Shown piece by piece: positions 23,428 to 35,083 of a stretch of DNA of 64,000 nt. The stretch is from assembly GCA_011799875.1 (NCBI GenBank), contig CM022298.1, positions 722,943,405 to 723,007,404 on the forward strand, in the 5' to 3' direction. Every line of letters begins with the position of its first letter. Positions within the stretch are counted from its first letter, which is position 1. Position numbers and translations under genes: made by a program. The DNA is from Thinopyrum elongatum. Taxonomy: Eukaryota > Streptophyta > Magnoliopsida > Poales > Poaceae. A model generated the notes under the pieces. The model did not search any database, was not told the DNA's origin, and worked only from the letters and a program-made list of their open reading frames with translations.

Positions 23428-25248
23428 TGTTGCGAAATGTAGTAGAAAATAAAAAAAATTGCCTTATGATCACCCAGAAACAATATGAAGATGCATATAG
23501 GGTTTGGATCAACGATCGTTACCGACTCCGGAGTGCAGCGGAAGAAGATTGTGTCAGTGTAGATCGTCCTTGGAGTCCCTCGAACCATCGATGAACGATC
23601 CCGCGAACCACCCATGAACAGTCCCTCGAACCAAAGACCGAAAGCACGGTCTCTCTACTTGGTTGCAATCGTGCAATCTGCCCGATCCGGCAGCGCTTCA
23701 CCGTCCAGATCTAATCGTCGTCAGAGAAATAGAGGGAGGAGATTTGAACCACACTGGGCTTCTAATTATGAGGATTAGAGGAACTAGAGCAAGATCTAAT
23801 TAGTCAACTAGGACCAACTAGAACTAGGGCTATATGAATTAGAGGAGGCTCCAAAACTTGTGTGTTCAAAAGAGCACCAAACCTCAAGTATATATAGGTT
23901 AGATGGGAGAGGGAGGGCTACCAGCAAGGGGGGAAGGAGTCCCCCTTGGGGTGCCAGCCATGGGAGGGGAGGAGGGCTCCTCCCCCTTCTCCAATTCGGC
24001 CTCTTTCCTTATGGAAAGGGGCGCCTTCCCACTTGGGCCTTAGTGGCCCAAGTTGCCTTCCACCTCTTGGCCTTTTTATGCCCGTTGATATTAAATTAAA
24101 TATAAAATTGTTCTAAATACTTTCAGACCATTTTATATATAATTTAGCATCCCCAGAAAAAATTTCCACATATATATATTTATTGGTAATACCCGGTTTA
24201 TCCGATACTCTCCGAAAGCCTTCCGGTGACCCCGAAACGCTTTCGGATCCTCTCGAAACTGTTCCGAATGTTTATGAAACAATTCCACAAATATATATTC
24301 TCATCACTCCTAACCTACTGACACTCTGCAAATAATGATTGCCCTAAGTTTGTGACCACGTAGGTTCGGTAACTCATAGACATGAACGAAACCCCTTCGT
24401 TCAATGACCGACTGCGGAAACCGTGGGCGTCCATATCGATCCCTATGAGCACACGAATGATATTCGAGTGAACCTTTGGTTATCATGTGATGTTCCCTTT
24501 ACTTCTCGATATTTCACAAAACCCGGGATGCGTCGGTATCCTCCAGCTTCATCACATGCTCACTATACCGTTATCCTCGTTACCGGTTTTGTTCTTCTTT
24601 CTCGTTATCGTGTTCCGGCATCCCCGTGACGTAGTCACCTCTGTCTGGCCGGACGATGGTGGATGCCATCACACCGAGAGGGCCCTAAGAACATCTCTCC
24701 ATCATCGGAGGAGCAAATCCCACTCTTGAGCTATCCAATCCCTTGTCAAACTTTCCGATGAGCATGAAAGTTGTCGTTATGATCACCTTGTTACAGATGA
24801 CGTTTGAGCAACCCCAAAGTCCACTGTATGGTAGGAAGTGACTGCGATACTCTCATGGTCTGAGGAACTAAAAAACACATGCTAACACTCCGTGTTATAA
24901 CAATTGATTTCAGACGATATTATCTCAATGCATAACAAACAAGTTTGGGTCGATTCAATATGATCGTTCTTCTAACGTCATACCCTCAATGTTGTTTTAG
25001 TACTATCGTTACAGTTAATGATATCATAAGATCCAGAAAACGTGATCATCAACAATACTTGAGCCAGTCTTAGAAGCAAGACTGGGAACCTATTCTTTAC
25101 CGTTTATCATTCCACACGTGCATATGAGTTTTCCACTGAATTGCATATTCCAGGATCATAGCAGTTATAGCATGAAATATAAATTCTTAATGATGAAAAT
25201 GGAAATATAATAGTACAATATTATTGCCTCTAGGGCATATTTCCAACA
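23428..25248 (-). repeat. 5' LTR of copia element C, full length
   Basis: Minus-strand start TGTTGGAAATATGCCC at 25248 and end at 23428 (plus-strand TGTTGCGAAATG). At 1821 bp it is the expected size for an Angela-type LTR. It carries the 468-bp segment missing from the 3' LTR. Confidence 0.88.
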
Positions 25249-25253
25249 CAGGA

Positions 25254-25615
25254 GTGCTTAGGGTGATCGGTCGTTGGCCCCTTCGCGCTTAGGATATAGA
25301 CCGACGTGTTGACCTCTCTGGAGAGCTAAGGTAGGACTTTGGCGTGTCGATCATCTGAGGCTGGGCATTGCCCAGAAAAATGTGTCCGGCCAGAGGTAAT
25401 CGAGCGTATCGAGCTATGTGGTGCACCCCTACAGGGAAGACAAACTATTCGAATAGCCGTTTGGTAACGTACGGCTTGGAGATGTATCCCGATCTTATAC
25501 TATAACTTGAATCGGATACTTAATAAAAGACACCCAGATAAAGTTGGAATAGCTCAGTGATTGCTTTCTCGCAGGGAGTCGAGAGAGGATCTCTGGGTAT
25601 GCTACTACTACATAA
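25254..25615 (+). mobile_element. 3' LTR of gypsy element A, segment 3 of 4
   Basis: Continues segment 2 after copia element C. It matches the B LTR (for example TTGCTTTCTCGCAGGGAGTC and a GGGAAGACAAACTATTCGAATAG stretch that is the counterpart of the B-LTR cleft near 4350). It ends at CTACTACATAA, where Helitron D enters between A (25615) and T; segment 4 follows at 45012. Confidence 0.85.
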
Positions 25616-25815
25616 TCTATTATATACTAAAAGGAAAATACGGATGAAAAATTGAGGAATTAGCGAGAAAATCCCACGTTAATCACAAACATTTAGCCAT
25701 TAATTCGATGGGCCTTTTCCAACCAATGATTCATATGCCTTAGATCTTTGTAAACCAAGGTGGACCCATACCCATACAATACATGATTAAAGAAAAACTC
25801 ACACGAACAAGGAAA

Positions 25816-26005
25816 ATCCCTCCCGATCTAACTCCAAACAGAAAGAAAAATAAACTACACGTACACACATGTCCGTACAAAAGGCTCACAGGAAAAAAAA
25901 AAAGCGAAACCCCTCCTGATCTAGCTCCAAAAAATAGCCCTCAGTATAAAAAAGACACATGCATGCACGTACAGGGCCATCCCTCCCGATCTAGCTCCTC
26001 AAAAA
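25816..26005. repeat. Three imperfect repeats, (C/T)CCGATCTAGCTCC motif
   Basis: Related blocks at about 25820, 25912 and 25981, each with CCCTCC(C/T)GATCTA(G/A)CTCC followed by an A-rich part. The spacing is uneven (about 92 and 69 bp). They lie in the 5' part of Helitron D. Confidence 0.6.
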
Positions 26006-26678
26006 TAAAATAAACCCTCACAACAGAAAAAAAAAACATCCATGCATCGTGCACATGGATTCATTGAATGGAGTGGATGTCCAAATGAACAAATTACCAT
26101 CACATCTCAATTAAGTAGTCCAAAAACGGAGATACGTACTATAACCAGTACCGACTGTAAACTTCCATTAACCAAGCACTAATGCACTTCAGACCAATTG
26201 AATTAACTGCTAATGCACAAACTAGGGTGCACTTGAGGATTGAGGTCCAGGGATCAGAGGCACGCTGGCGTCAGGGGCATCGACGTGTGGCTCCAATCGA
26301 AGAGACGGTTGTGATATGTGAAGAAGGGCATTGAGGAGTTGAGGTTCAGGGAGTCCGGCGGACGTGCCGCTGTCGGCACTGTAGGCGGTCGTTGGCAGTC
26401 GTCGGTTGCAGTAATTGAGGATTGGGATGGAGACTGGATGCGAACGCACCCGAGAAAATGATTGCTTCGATACGTGCAATGTTGCAGCTACGCTGTATTT
26501 TCTAATGGGCTGGGACAAAGTAGTATTGTACCTACTAAGTACCATTTTGCTCCGCCAGTGCATGCACGTACAGGTCTTTTTTTTTCTTTTATGCGGAAAC
26601 ATGTACATGTCTTCAAATCTAGCCTTTGATATGAGAGATGAGAAAACCAGAATCGGTAGATATCGAAACTACTTAATA
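26006..26678 (+). other. Helitron D body, first part
   Basis: A minus-strand frame of 128 codons (26222-26608) shows no domain I recognise. Its GC content is higher than the surroundings at 26230-26450, so this may be a captured gene scrap, but I cannot assign it. Nothing else is seen. Confidence 0.4.
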
Positions 26679-27177
26679 CTAGTAAGGTACACGTGCATTG
26701 CACACATAAGATTTGGCAACCAAATTATGAATAAATATCACATTATAGCATGTAAGCTTTGAGTCATATATGCATGATGTAGATGTTCGTTTAATTCTTA
26801 TAGTTCATCTCATTCAAAATTAATTAGTTTTTATAAAAAAGCTAATATATTTTAAGATTCAATGAATTGTGCGTTGTAAAGCATAAAATAAAAACAAATA
26901 ATGGCAATTCATCTAGAAAAAAAAATTGGGCAATTATGATACGGAAAATTCTAGAACAAAGGTGAAGTGCTTGTGTTTTGAGTTTTGTGCATTATGCTTA
27001 AGTTCAACCATGGAGTCTTCTACATTATACATGTGGCAAAATCTGGTGGAATATAGATGATGTCCAACGGCCAGTAGTGCTCGGATTTGCCATCTCTGCA
27101 CCGTCGGATTGGCTTTATCCAACGACCATCTTTCAAAGTTATTCACACACTATATAGGGGTATAGAAAAATAAGAGA
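26679..27177 (-). mobile_element. Small non-autonomous Helitron E (499 bp)
   Basis: Read on the minus strand: 5' end TCTCTTATTTTTCTATACCC after A at 27178, and 3' end CTAG at 26682-26679 before T. A perfect hairpin GTGC-AAT-GCAC (26693-26703) lies ten bases before the CTAG. Insertion between A and T with no target duplication is the Helitron pattern. No coding content. Confidence 0.68.
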
Positions 27178-27849
27178 TGGAAAAATTACCAATCTATGAC
27201 ATAACTAATTTTGTCCTAACAACTTGGTTAACCAAACAAAGTTGCAGGATCCCATCTAAAAATAAAGGTCTACCAGAGAAGGTTGCCCACGGTCCATCCT
27301 AAATCCACCGTCATGTTGGCCTCCATGTGCCCTTGGCACGTCCAATAATCCTATAGATTTTCCTTCAGCACGATCTGCTACTCTCAGGTTTGATCAATAA
27401 ACTTTTAGTGTCTCACGTTTATGCATATGTTGTTGTGACGAAACGTCTTAGAGTGGTTATGTCTGTTGAATAATATGTGACTTTCATATTTTTACCCCGT
27501 TATGCTTACCTGGATCTTTATAGAACACTTGATTAGATATGCAAGTTTTCACATTGATATTTCGTTCAGTAATGTTTCCTTATTTATGTTAAATATCTCC
27601 TCGTTATCCGTCAAGTGAATATCCCATGCACATGATTACTAGAAGGTAAATTTATGGACCTCTATCTGAATATTAGTTATCTTTCCCGAATAATAAAGCA
27701 CGGATTGACATCGTCGGGTTCACCGTCGTGTCCTTTTTACACAAAGGCCCCTGTAGTTTTTAATAATGGAACCCGCAGTCCTGATGCTTAGGTCGACCCG
27801 AACCGGTACGAACAAGAGAAAAGAAGAAGAAAAAAACGTACACACGATC

Positions 27850-28250
27850 CTGCCTCCCGATCCCCTTGCAGCGGATATCGCCGCCCGACAACGGAGTCAC
27901 GGCCGCCGGCTCCGTAGAAGTCCAGATCTCCACTCCAGCGCGCCGCCACCTCCTGCCCTGCCCCGCCTCACCACGCGCCTCCGGCGCTCCGCCGGCCCAC
28001 CCCCTGTCGCCTCACGCCGTCAGCCCCCCGCCCCCTGTCGCCGCGCGCCGCCGGACCGCCTACCGTCGCCGGCTCTCCCCAACCCTGAGGTCACATCTCT
28101 CTCGGAGATCCTCTCCAACCCGTAGTTCCTCGCGGAGGGCACCCGCTCACACCAGCGTGTGGAGAGGAGGTAGGTCGCCCCTCCTTGCGGACGCACGGAC
28201 GAGGGTCTCACGCTACCGCCGTGCATCACGTTTAAAATGGCGTAGGTGAG
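27850..28250. other. GC-rich island inside Helitron F
   Basis: An abrupt CpG-rich block in AT-rich surroundings. Frames (27766-28125, 27866-28249) are proline-, arginine- and serine-rich and carry no domain. The look is that of a plant promoter/5' UTR or first exon picked up by the Helitron. The gene of origin is not recognised. Confidence 0.45.
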
Positions 28251-28398
28251 GCTTATTTCCTGTGTCTCCTCAACCTAGATTACAACATTGTATGATATGT
28301 GGTTTTTGTTCTGGTTCATATAGACCAGACAAGAGTTTTCCTTTTCTGTTGGGATTTGTTGCTCATTTGGATTCACGATTGTAAATCACGGATTAGTT

Positions 28399-28473
28399 AC
28401 TGGTGCACGCCACATGTTTGAAAAAATGCCTACCAATATAAGATGGCCTTAGCCACTGCTGGCGTGCACCAGT
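28399..28473. repeat. Perfect 14-bp inverted repeat around a 47-bp loop
   Basis: ACTGGTGCACGCCA (28399-28412) and its exact reverse complement (28460-28473). It could form a hairpin in single-stranded DNA or RNA. It lies within Helitron F, far from the terminal hairpin. Confidence 0.8.
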
Positions 28474-29266
28474 AAATAGTCGGTCCCTGCAGTGGGGGTG
28501 GTGCTCGCTTCCAAGACTGAATCTATAGGGACAATGTGCTGCATTAGTTCTGATTTTTCCGCCGTCGAGGTGCACGAGAATCAGTTCTGGAAGTCCTGGG
28601 ACTACGATGGAAAGCAGGTCTAGGTGTGGAGCCACCGCCATCTGATATTACTTCATCTTACAATTCGTGTGAGTCCACTGTCTATTCTTATTGCTTAATT
28701 TGCATTGGTTGTTCCAGTCACATATAGCTAATTTTAATTTTCATATGTGTTGAAGGTTGATTTGTGCATGAAATGCTTTGTGAATCTGAGCGGTTTGGCT
28801 CTTTATCAAGGAATCTCACGCAATCTTTGTTTTTAACAGCAATTGGTGTAGGTACAGAATAGGGAGCAGTTCTCCCTTTGGACATTTGTATGACGTTGCT
28901 TGGTTGCAAGTTTTGATGTTTCCTGGTCAGAGAGAACAAACATGTCTCCAAGCATGCCGAAACCTTTATTCTCATCATTGTATACCACGCATGTTGTGAG
29001 AATGAGGGGTTTCATGTGGAAGGCCAAAGGATCCTTCAGTTTGCTTTCTCAATGTTTGACTAAATATTTCATTCATGTTCAACAGACCTTACGAGCAATC
29101 GAAGGAGGCACTGCATGAGCTAGCTTCCTTGTGGCCGGATTGATAGAGGCACTGCATGAGGAACCTAGCCACCGATGCAGGTCGGCGCCGGCTCCATTGC
29201 ACACGGCAGCCGCCACAACATCTGTCGTCTCCGCATCCGAACAGCAGCTCCCCGCTGCTACTTTGT

Positions 29267-29344
29267 GAGCCGCCTCATCCAGCGAGGACGCTGCTGCCGC
29301 CGCTGCTTCTGAGGACGCAGGAGCCGCCTCATCCAGTGAAGACT
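29267..29344. repeat. 54-bp direct repeat, two units
   Basis: GAGCCGCCTCATCCAGCGAG at 29267 and GAGCCGCCTCATCCAGTGAA at 29321. They lie in a GC-rich stretch (29160-29395) of Helitron F that may be a further captured fragment. Confidence 0.6.
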
Positions 29345-30383
29345 CGCGGCTGTTCCACAGTGAGGCCGCCGCTGTCGCCGTTGTTTCCGCACTAAATCGC
29401 AGGTTTTTGCCGGCCCCTTAATTTTATCTTCTGCTTATCATTGTTATTAGTTGTCCTTCCTCTGCAGAATTGAGCACATGTTTTTTTATTATAGTATAGC
29501 CTTCGAATTCCTGCGTGCACATTACTTGAAACATAGTTAAACTGTGCATATTTAGCAGCTTTTCTGCTTACATGCAATTATGCTTAACTCTGGTTACATT
29601 TCTATATGGCCGCAAAATTCAAGCAATTGTATATATATATATACTTTGGTCACAGTATGATCATCGAATACAATATGACACTTGCCGCTAAATCTCTTTA
29701 GCTGTAAATCTGGGAATGTACTTCTCTTTATGTAATTAAGTCTGGATTACTAGATCTTATGCAAATGGCTTTTTTGTTCCTTAGTCAGTCCGGCTGTGGA
29801 GCTCCACAGACCGACGTTGGCTGTGTTCGATGATGGAGCTACCTCCGTTGGCTGTGTTGCCGGGTAGGCTGACTGTTTTTGTTAGATCTGAAATACACTG
29901 ATGCTAATATATAATGCTACTGCAGGTAGCTGTTGTTTATTTATAGACAACTCCTGAATTTAGTGTATGTCTATATTTTTGGACCAATTTTGTTCTTGTT
30001 ACTCATTAAAAATTTAGTTTTATTCCTCAAAGTCATATTACAATGTTTCATGTTACCACAGATCATGGCAAGGAATAAATTTTACTTCAACCAAAATCAT
30101 ATTCTACCAACTTATTTAGTGCATATTATCATTTAGCAGTACGCTGGCTGTGCCTTCCTATGATAAATGGAGATCTTCTATAGATGTACTGCTGTTCCGT
30201 CAAGCATTAAACTTCTCAATGGCTGACCATGAAAGATATGTGTAGCTCTAATTTTCTCCATATGTTTCTGTTTTCAAAGATAATTCTTACTCCTTTTGGA
30301 ATTACAATTTTTAAACATGTTTGAAATTATCATCTGTGTAGATCTGTGCAGATTCCAATCTCTTCATATTTACATCCAATGTT

Positions 30384-30557
30384 GGGAATATCGCTTATCG
30401 GTAACTTATCGGTCGACCCAAGATAAGGGGTAAATCGTCCAGTTTATCGGCATATCGGCCAATTTATCGCCATATCTGCCGATTTATCGGTCGATTTATC
30501 TTATCGGTCAGACAGCGATAAGCAATAAATCGGCCGATTTATCGGCATATCGGAAGA
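30384..30557. repeat. Dense array of TTATCGG/CCGATAA words
   Basis: About a dozen TATCGG or CCGAT(A/T) words occur within 175 bp, in both orientations and with irregular spacing (for example TTTATCGGCATATCGGCC). It is not a simple tandem repeat. Function unknown. Confidence 0.65.
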
Positions 30558-30999
30558 TATCTTGAACAGTGTTTACATCAAAGAGTGTGTTTTTCGAATG
30601 CTCGTCATGTATACTAAACTCCCTGCCCCCTCCTTCTCCTGTCACATGTGTTGTTCCCTTGCCATCAGTGAGCTCCATAAAACACAACTACAGGGTGCAG
30701 AATACTTGCCACTTGGTTAGCGTTAGTTAACGTACATGTAACACTATAATGTTGGACAATAATATAATGTTGGACAATAAATGAATTCGACTACATCCAA
30801 ACGAACTTATCATGCTTCCAAGAAGAGTAAAATCATCTTTAATATTTTGCTTATATTCATGTTTCTTAACATGTTTGGATTTGTAGTTTACCCCAAAATG
30901 CAGTATTTACCTTCCATTTGGAGCATAGGGTGCAATTTTTATCAGGCGATGACTGAAAACCCACTTCCCTGGTAAAAACGCTATCCACCATCAAATATA

Positions 31000-31022
31000 C
31001 TCCCTCCGTAAAGAAATATAAG
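31000..31022. mobile_element. Stowaway (mariner-type) terminal fragment
   Basis: CTCCCTCCGTAAAGAAATAT after a TA is the classic Triticeae Stowaway terminus. No partner end follows, because sequence with CACTA-type repeats starts at 31023. Confidence 0.6.
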
Positions 31023-31296
31023 CTTTACCGAGGGACTAAAGGCCACCCTTTGGTCCCGGTTCCAGCCACGAACCGGGACCAATGGATGCGGGCCAGGGGC
31101 GAGGCTCATTGGTCCCGGTTCGTGTCTGGAACCGGGACCAAAGGGTCCAGACGAACCGGGACCAATGCCACACGAGCCCCGGCCGGCCCCCTGGGCGCAC
31201 GAACCGGGACGTATGCCCTCATGTGTCACAGTTCCTGACTGAACCGGGACTAATGGGCTGGGCTGGCCTGGACCAAAGCCCTGGTTTCTACTAGTG
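31023..31296. mobile_element. CACTA fragment, one terminus only
   Basis: Repeated GGTCCCGGTT / AACCGGGACC units in both orientations end in a CTACTAGTG terminus at 31296. The opposite CACTAG end is missing, replaced by the Stowaway scrap. Same family as 39702-41159 and 63731 onward. Confidence 0.7.
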
Positions 31297-32834
31297 GTCG
31301 TGGGAAGACTATATTTTTGGTTTACATTGTAAATTATTTGAGTGACCACAAATGTGACTTTCTTTTTTGTTTCTTTTCAATTTTCAGCTCCTAGATGAGA
31401 AGGCAAGGATGTACTTGAGCAGTATGAGAAGTCCCAGTTACATTATCTCAGAAGTCAAAAGTTTCCCAATTACTGACTTTGGTACAATTTTTTAAAAGAA
31501 TGGTCAATCTGCTATCAGCACCACGATTATGTGTCAATTGTAGATTCTTAATTTCTTATAAATTTTTTTTTATTCCTTCTGTTGATATTTATTCAACAAC
31601 AAAATATTTTCATGATAGGTCGTGTGAGGATCGAACATGTGAATGGATGTGGCATCAAGCTAAGCCTGTTGATACCTTGCTCACCATTTTTTTGCATTGA
31701 AGAATTAATCTCTATCTTTGCTCATTTTATCTTATAATTTCATTTTCATCTTAGTTGATAGAATATTGTGTCCTCATTTACATGTTTATATGCATGTCGA
31801 GATCTCAACTCGTTGTCTGTCTTCTCAGTCAGCAACATGTCCATGGTGGTTGGGCTCTGGATTCAAAGAGGTCCACAGTCCACCTAAAGATAGAGAAAAC
31901 AATGTTGGCAAGGTGGGTTAGGACTTACTTTCTGATTGTTGTTTGTGAGAAAGTACCACCTCTCTGTCTCTGAATTATCATTGGTCGTTGCGCCAAGGGT
32001 GATTCAGAGTTGTAGGTTGTATCATGGTCTAATATGGCAGGTCCCACAAAGAAAACATACAAGGTTAGTAGCTTCTACAACTGAAACATACTAATGTTAT
32101 TCATGCAACTGCATGGTTCCTATTATTTTTCTATTATAATTAATGAAACAATAATGTCAATGTCCCTGAGATTGTAGGGGGTTGTTTAGTTCAGATGTGC
32201 ACGGGAATGGGCTCACTGTCATCTTGGTAGGAGGAGAATCTTGTGGTCATGAGCCTGGACATCACGCTGGTGCCCTTCCTGGGGAGGTGCGTCCGTGCGC
32301 TGTGCTTGGATGGCGGATCGAGATGAGGCTGGGTGGCTGCTCGTCTCTCTGAATCACGGATACAAGACTCGGTGGCTGTTCACCTAATGGAGATCGGAGA
32401 TGGCGTCGAGTTATTTTATGTGCTAATTGTTGTGAGTGCCAACGATTTCGTTTTGACCATGTACGTCCAGCCTCTGTCATTGCCTATGGCAACGATAGAA
32501 CAACCTAATCGTTGCTGATATCCAATACAAAGTTATATTTCTAGAATTTTTTAACTGAAGGTTATATTCTCAAGTTTTCTATGAAAAGTGTTGATATTTA
32601 TAAAGTTCAATAGAAAACAACATCAGTCTGTTTCATCTTGATTATATTTATAGAATCCAGCCTTGTTCGACTCACCGACACCCGTCAGCGACGCACAAGG
32701 AGAGCTTGGAGTCTGGCTCTTGCTCCATAGTGAAGCATGGGCACAACTATACAACTAAACCGATAGGGCGATTACATCAGCGGAAGCAGTGCGTTCACAA
32801 ATAACATGATCGTGTGTGTGGATCGTTTCTCCTG
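31297..32834. other. Helitron F 3' half, unassigned
   Basis: No gene is identified. Short exon-like pieces with polypyrimidine-AG in front exist (for example at about 31387 and 31828), but none gives a recognisable protein. Confidence 0.35.
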
Positions 32835-32860
32835 GTGCAACGCACGGGCATTTTTGCTAG

Positions 32861-33649
32861 TTACTATAAAAAAGCACATTTATCTTATTTTTGCGATGAG
32901 CATATTTATCTTCACGCATCAATATTTTGATTTGAGGAATTAGTTGTTCTTCTATACAAGCCACTGGGATTGGTGGTGCAGAATAATAATAATAAATGCT
33001 TTAAGGATTATCTATCCACAAAAAAAACCAAACCATCTAGCCATTGATCTGTATACCCTCTTCTACTAGCGAATCCTAACTACTAGGTCTTTGGCCTCTG
33101 GTGGACCCTTACTAGGTGGACCATTACTCCCTATACATGTGTACGCAAACTATAATGCAAGATTTTCCAATACATGCAGCTCATATTTCGAGGCCCCATG
33201 TGCTAGATGGAGTTCTTATGCGCAGGGCTAAAAATCATGTAGTATTAAAAGTTTCACTTCAGTGTAAATTTACATCTCTGTATTAATTCCTCAATTACAC
33301 ATGATTATCATGCTTGAATGCTTACGATCAAAACTTTTAATGTACTAAAAATGCTCGCAAGTAGAACTTCAATTCAGCACACATATTTGTCTGTATCATG
33401 TAAGAACTAATAGTCATCTCGGCAAACTTATAGTTATACCCACATATCATAAATGCCAATTTGGTTTGCAATCCAAATCTGAATTTCACATACTTATCTA
33501 ATAGCATGGACGGGCGACATACCCGAATGTTGATCTGGTGGTCTACCTATAGAATAATAAAAGATGCTTCCACATGTTTGTGTTACAGTCCACTATCTAC
33601 TTGAAAATATAAAAGTGCAACAGGTCCATCTTTTTCCAATGTAATCTAT
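32861..33649 (+). other. Helitron D body between Helitron F and copia G
   Basis: AT-rich, with no gene or repeat structure that I can see. It ends in TCTAT (33645-33649), the target duplication of copia element G. Confidence 0.5.
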
Positions 33650-35083
33650 TGTAGGGTAACGCATCAGAAAACAAAAAAAATTCGACCTAAGCACCAGCCC
33701 AGGACCACTATGGAGACTGCATACAAGGTTTGATCTTTTCGTTACCGACTCGTAGCGCAGCGAAAGTAGAGTCGATGACGATCGGCGGTGCAGATCCCCG
33801 CAGTTGGGATTTACAACCTCCCAACCGCAAGGATGTACACCCTTATCTGCCCCACGGACAGCCCTCCGGGAGGCGGTCGGACAGTCCCTCGGACGGTGTC
33901 GCGGACAGCCCTTCGGGAGGACTCACAGAACTCGGACCGTCACTTGGACAGCCCTTCGGAAGGCACTCCCAAAACAGTCCCTCGGGCACAAAGATCGAAA
34001 CTACGACCTCTCTACAGGGTTGCACACATACGGTGTCATCTATCCGGCAGGGCTTCGCCGTCCAGAACTAGTTCCCACCCGAACCCAGACAGACTTTCGG
34101 CTCTACGAAACTCTTTTCGTGGGAGGGAGAGAAGGAGCCAGATAATGCATGGCATGTGTATGAGAGCAAGGGGATGAGCAGAATGGCAGCCCCAACTCCT
34201 CCTTTTATAGGCCAAGGCAAGGGGTGGGGTGGTGGAGGAAATACCAAAATACCCATGCTACATGTCACACATGAAGGGTGAAATGGTAACACAAGTGGGG
34301 CACCAAGGGGACACCATGGAGGCACCCCTTGGGCCGGCCACAACCTTGTCCCCCCCCCCCCCCCCCCCCAACAAGCCACCAACATGTCTCCTAGAAACAT
34401 GGGTGCTCCCTAGACAAAAAGCGACCAAACAAGCAACCCCCGATTCGTGGGATCTTGTCCCCTCGCGCTGAGACAAGATATTTTCCGCGAATGTTTTTCT
34501 GAAAAAATTCCGGAAGGTCCCAGAGCATTTCCGGCACCCTCTAAAATTATTCTGGGCATGTTCCGAAACATTTTCGGTACGGTAGTTTTCATCAGCGAAA
34601 AGCAACAACGGCGGTTACGGAAGCTCCGGAAAATTTTTGGCTTTTCTCTCCGAAAATTCCCAAAAGTTCCCAGACCAATTCTGGTGCCCTCTAAGAATTT
34701 CCAGGAGAGTGCCGAAACCATTTTGACCTAATAATATATTCCAAAACAACTTTTTGGTTTTACCGAAACTCTTTCGGTGTTCTCTCTCCGGAACTCTTCC
34801 GTTGTCTCAGAAACTTTTCCGGCGACGTTCTCTCAGACTCCCTGTCTAGTATTCAACAGATAGATGACCCTTAAGCGTGTGACCCTATAGGTTCAGTGAA
34901 GTATAGACATGACCGGAACACCTTCCGATCAATGATTAGCATCGGAGCCGTGGACACCCATATTGATCCCTATACCCACACAAATGAATATTCAAGTGAA
35001 CCTCCAGTTGCCGTGTGCTATTCCTGTTGCTTCGCGATATGTTAAAAATACCCGATGTGAGACATGTTGGCATATCTCCTACA
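33650..35083 (-). repeat. 3' LTR of copia element G, with 661-bp deletion
   Basis: 1434 bp against 2095 bp in the partner. The break lies between two GGCAT copies (GTTGGCAT | ATCTCCTACA), equal to about 43275-43940 of the other LTR. It contains a 20-bp C run (34350-34369) where the other LTR has C/G blocks around ATGGGG. Confidence 0.88.
34350..34369. repeat. Poly-C run
   Basis: Twenty C in a row in the 3' LTR of element G. The partner LTR (42557-42581) is broken by ATGGGGGG, so this may be a sequencing or assembly collapse, or true slippage. Confidence 0.8.

Larger units (their letters stand above)
15735..25248 (-). mobile_element. Copia element C (BARE1/WIS/Angela-like), decayed
   Basis: The minus-strand 5' LTR is 23428-25248 and the 3' LTR is 15735-17087. 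The LTR start TGTTGGAAATATGCCC and the adjoining 3' internal sequence (CACTTGCACTAGAGTC on the plus strand) are typical of the BARE1/WIS/Angela group. Target duplication: TAGGA (15730-15734) and CAGGA (25249-25253), four of five bases equal. The internal region keeps gag remnants, but no readable protease, integrase or RT. A hAT element sits in the leader. It is inserted into the 3' LTR of element A. Confidence 0.88.
27680..32860 (+). mobile_element. Helitron F (5.2 kb), non-autonomous
   Basis: The 5' end is TCTTTCCCGAATAATAAAGC after A (27679). The 3' end is CTAG (32857-32860) before T. The hairpin GTGC-AAC-GCAC (32835-32845) lies eleven bases before the end, and the terminal GCACGGGCATTTTTGCTAG is a common grass Helitron end. 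It contains a GC-rich island, a CACTA scrap, a Stowaway end and unassigned sequence that may be captured gene pieces. No Rep/helicase was seen. Confidence 0.65.

Noticed and set aside
33730..34177. Overlapping 110-130-codon frames in the copia G LTR (repeated at 41995-42402)
   Set aside because: Found in both LTRs but with shifts between them. Ser/Pro-rich, overlapping in three frames, no domain.
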